From Alphaproteobacteria bacterium (lineage in GTDB: Bacteria; Pseudomonadota; Alphaproteobacteria; Micropepsales; Micropepsaceae): a stretch of DNA of 64,000 nt. The DNA lies in NCBI GenBank assembly GCA_028871795.1, contig JAGWMG010000013.1:31787-95786 (forward strand), given 5' to 3'. The translations under genes and the position numbers were made by a program. Of the stretch, positions 63,158 to 64,000 are shown piece after piece. The stretch's first letter is position 1. Every line of letters begins with the position of its first letter. The notes under the pieces were generated by a model. That model was not told the origin of the DNA. It worked only from the letters and a program-made list of their open reading frames with translations, and did not search any database.

Positions 63158-63514
63158 ATGGCCAAGACACTGTCTGACGTGATGAAGTCGCTACCCAAGG
63201 AGCGGCGTCAGCGGATCGAAGCTGAGACGGCTCGTGAAGCGGCTCAGATCATGAGCCTTAGGGACGTGCGCAAGGCCTTTCACAAGAGCCAGGAGTCGGT
63301 CGCCAAAGTGCTCGATATGGAACAGGAAAGCGTCTCGCGAATTGAACGTCGCACCGATCTTTTGCTTTCGACCATGCGCAAATATGTAGCGGCCATGGGC
63401 GGTGATCTGAAACTCATTGCAGAGTTTCCGGACCGGCCGCCAATTCAGATCGACACCTTGGGAGCGTTGACCGAGCGGGAAGCCCCGGTCGAGACGAAGC
63501 GCAAACGAGCTTGA
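63158..63514 (+). CDS. higA: HigA-like XRE antitoxin
   Basis: 118 residues from the ATG at 63158, with GGAG 6-7 nt upstream; it begins 15 bp after the toxin stop. An XRE helix-turn-helix covers about 35-85 (VRKAFHKSQESVAKVLDMEQ, then SVSRIERRTDL). It should neutralise the HigB-like toxin and bind the palindrome at 62705-62724. The C-terminal tail is charged and probably contacts the toxin. Confidence 0.92.
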   Translation: MAKTLSDVMKSLPKERRQRIEAETAREAAQIMSLRDVRKAFHKSQESVAKVLDMEQESVSRIERRTDLLLSTMRKYVAAMGGDLKLIAEFPDRPPIQIDTLGALTEREAPVETKRKRA

Positions 63515-63606
63515 TTTGTGAATACGCGCGGGACATTGGCTCTTCAATATTTTTCACCGCTGTCGAAGGCGTTCTGTTTCAGACAGACAATGTCTAGTTG
63601 CTAAAG

Positions 63607-63636
63607 CCCCGAAAGGATGAGGTGTGAGGTTCGGGG
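63607..63636. terminator. Hairpin downstream of the toxin-antitoxin operon
   Basis: CCCCGAA (63607-63613) and TTCGGGG (63630-63636) are exact reverse complements with a 16-nt loop, 92 bp after the antitoxin stop. A T-rich run (CAATTTTTTATAG) starts about 10 nt later, so this may be the operon terminator. It could also be an end of the damaged insertion sequence that follows. Confidence 0.45.
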
Positions 63637-63745
63637 ACATCGTTTCAATTTTTTATAGCGATTTTTCCCCTGCTGCTGCACGCTGTGGAGCTGTGGGCAG
63701 CACGTTCGTGCTGTCCATCTGATCCACAGCGCTGAAACGGCAGAT

Positions 63746-63859
63746 ATGGAACGATGGAAAGCTCGACTTCGCTGGGTTCGCCTATACGAAGAGACGAGCG
63801 ACGCCGGCTTGGTCTGTCGTCGATGCGGCATTTCACGCCCAACGCTGCGCAAATGGTGA
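63746..63859 (+). pseudogene. Truncated IS481-type transposase (N-terminal HTH only)
   Basis: The frame from the ATG at 63746 reads RLRWVRLYEETSDAGL, then VCRRCGISRPTLRKW, which is the characteristic helix-turn-helix start of IS481-family transposases. It ends at TGA 63857-63859, exactly after KW, where intact members continue with another 250 or more residues including the DDE catalytic core. The following DNA does not resume the transposase in any frame I can recognise, so this is a deleted remnant. Confidence 0.7.
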
Positions 63860-64000
63860 TCGACGAGACCGCCGATGTCGAACATGCCGCGCGCAATACG
63901 CGCATCAGCAAGACGTCCGATAATGGTTCGGGCTGTTCGGCCGACGGCAATCTTCTGGTCGACGCAAGAATTTACGACAAATTCTTGGAACAATTGCAAA
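63754..64000 (+). CDS. Open frame running off the window, product unknown (partial)
   Basis: A plus-strand frame starts at ATG 63754, inside the transposase remnant but in another frame, and stays open to the end of the window. The part after the remnant reads MVIDETADVEHAARNTRI and continues to DARIYDKFLEQLQ, which looks protein-like, acidic and helical. A start at 63823 or 63853 would also do. I do not recognise the family. It may be a genuine gene whose start was replaced by the insertion, or chance. Confidence 0.25.
   Translation, partial: MESSTSLGSPIRRDERRRLGLSSMRHFTPNAAQMVIDETADVEHAARNTRISKTSDNGSGCSADGNLLVDARIYDKFLEQLQ

Larger units (their letters stand above)
61009..64000 (+). mobile_element. 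Left end of an integrated element in tRNA-Leu(CAG)
   Basis: Directly after the tRNA-Leu 3' end, base composition shifts to lower GC (33 of 60 at 61681-61740). The segment carries, in order, three short direct repeats, a P4-type integrase, a second repeat cluster, a toxin-antitoxin pair and a truncated transposase. This is the usual arrangement of a genomic island at its integrase end. No second copy of the tRNA 3' end was found to the right within the window, so the element continues beyond base 64000. Its total size and cargo cannot be known from here. Confidence 0.8.
63515..64000. other. Right margin of the window: mostly unassigned
   Basis: 486 bp after the antitoxin. It contains one 7-bp hairpin (63607-63636), a truncated IS481-type transposase start (63746-63859) and an overlapping plus-strand frame open from 63754 to the end of the window (both listed). 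A long minus-strand frame (63601-63999) is also open, but its product resembles no family I recognise. I cannot decide which strand, if any, encodes a real gene here. Confidence 0.4.

Overview
This 64 kb window is GC-rich chromosomal DNA of an alphaproteobacterium. The evidence is the hisS-hisZ-hisG operon with a short-form HisG, two DUF992 proteins, the gltB-gltD / uppP / NDUFA9-like neighbourhood, and above all a tRNA-His without the usual G-1:C73 pair (it has G1:U72 and A73), a hallmark of one large alphaproteobacterial clade. The family cannot be fixed from sequence reading alone. The gene mix suggests a polymer- and peptide-scavenging heterotroph: two glycoside hydrolases, a complete Opp-type peptide importer, a TonB receptor and a secreted aspartyl protease. 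A pyruvate:ferredoxin-type oxidoreductase hints at some anaerobic or microaerobic metabolism.

Layout, left to right. 0.4-3 kb: a DUF2029 membrane protein overlapping a Tat-exported GH79 hydrolase. 3-9.7 kb (minus): a TPR protein, an acyl-CoA dehydrogenase, two DUF992 secreted proteins separated by strong hairpins, and an aspartyl protease with a PDZ domain. 9.8-12.7 kb (plus): a vitamin B12 importer, btuF, then a cobalamin riboswitch, then btuC-btuD; ppk2 follows. 13.6-18.8 kb: a minus-strand operon of a BigR/SqrR-like persulfide-sensing repressor, a rhodanese and a two-gene RND efflux pump, divergent from a DUF2892 membrane protein, with a palindromic operator between them. 18.9-23.8 kb (minus): a three-gene 2-oxoacid oxidoreductase whose gamma subunit is fused to a GltD-like flavoprotein and a ferredoxin, plus an XRE-cupin regulator. 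24-31.8 kb: tRNA-Arg(CCT) and an Opp transporter with two OppA proteins and a fused OppD-OppF ATPase. 31.9-35.1 kb: a decayed BNR-repeat gene, an orphan PotD-like protein and an AsmA protein.

35.2-43.7 kb: tRNA-His, a patatin-like lipase, a TonB receptor with a YncE-like beta-propeller, and hisS-hisZ-hisG, where the middle of hisS has clearly different base composition. 43.7-60.8 kb: mostly housekeeping genes, namely an M48 protease, a hydrolase, queG, a GST, mtgA, gltB-gltD, uppP, a GH3 hydrolase with PA14, an NDUFA9-like protein and YbjQ. 60.9 kb to the end: tRNA-Leu(CAG) carrying the left end of an integrated element with a P4-type integrase, short repeats on both sides of it, a HigB/HigA-type toxin-antitoxin pair with its operator-promoter, and a broken IS481-type transposase. 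The right end of the element lies outside the window.

The most noteworthy points are the coupling of a persulfide-type repressor to an RND pump, the fused 2-oxoacid oxidoreductase, and the mosaic hisS next to an atypical tRNA-His. No rRNA genes and no CRISPR array were seen.
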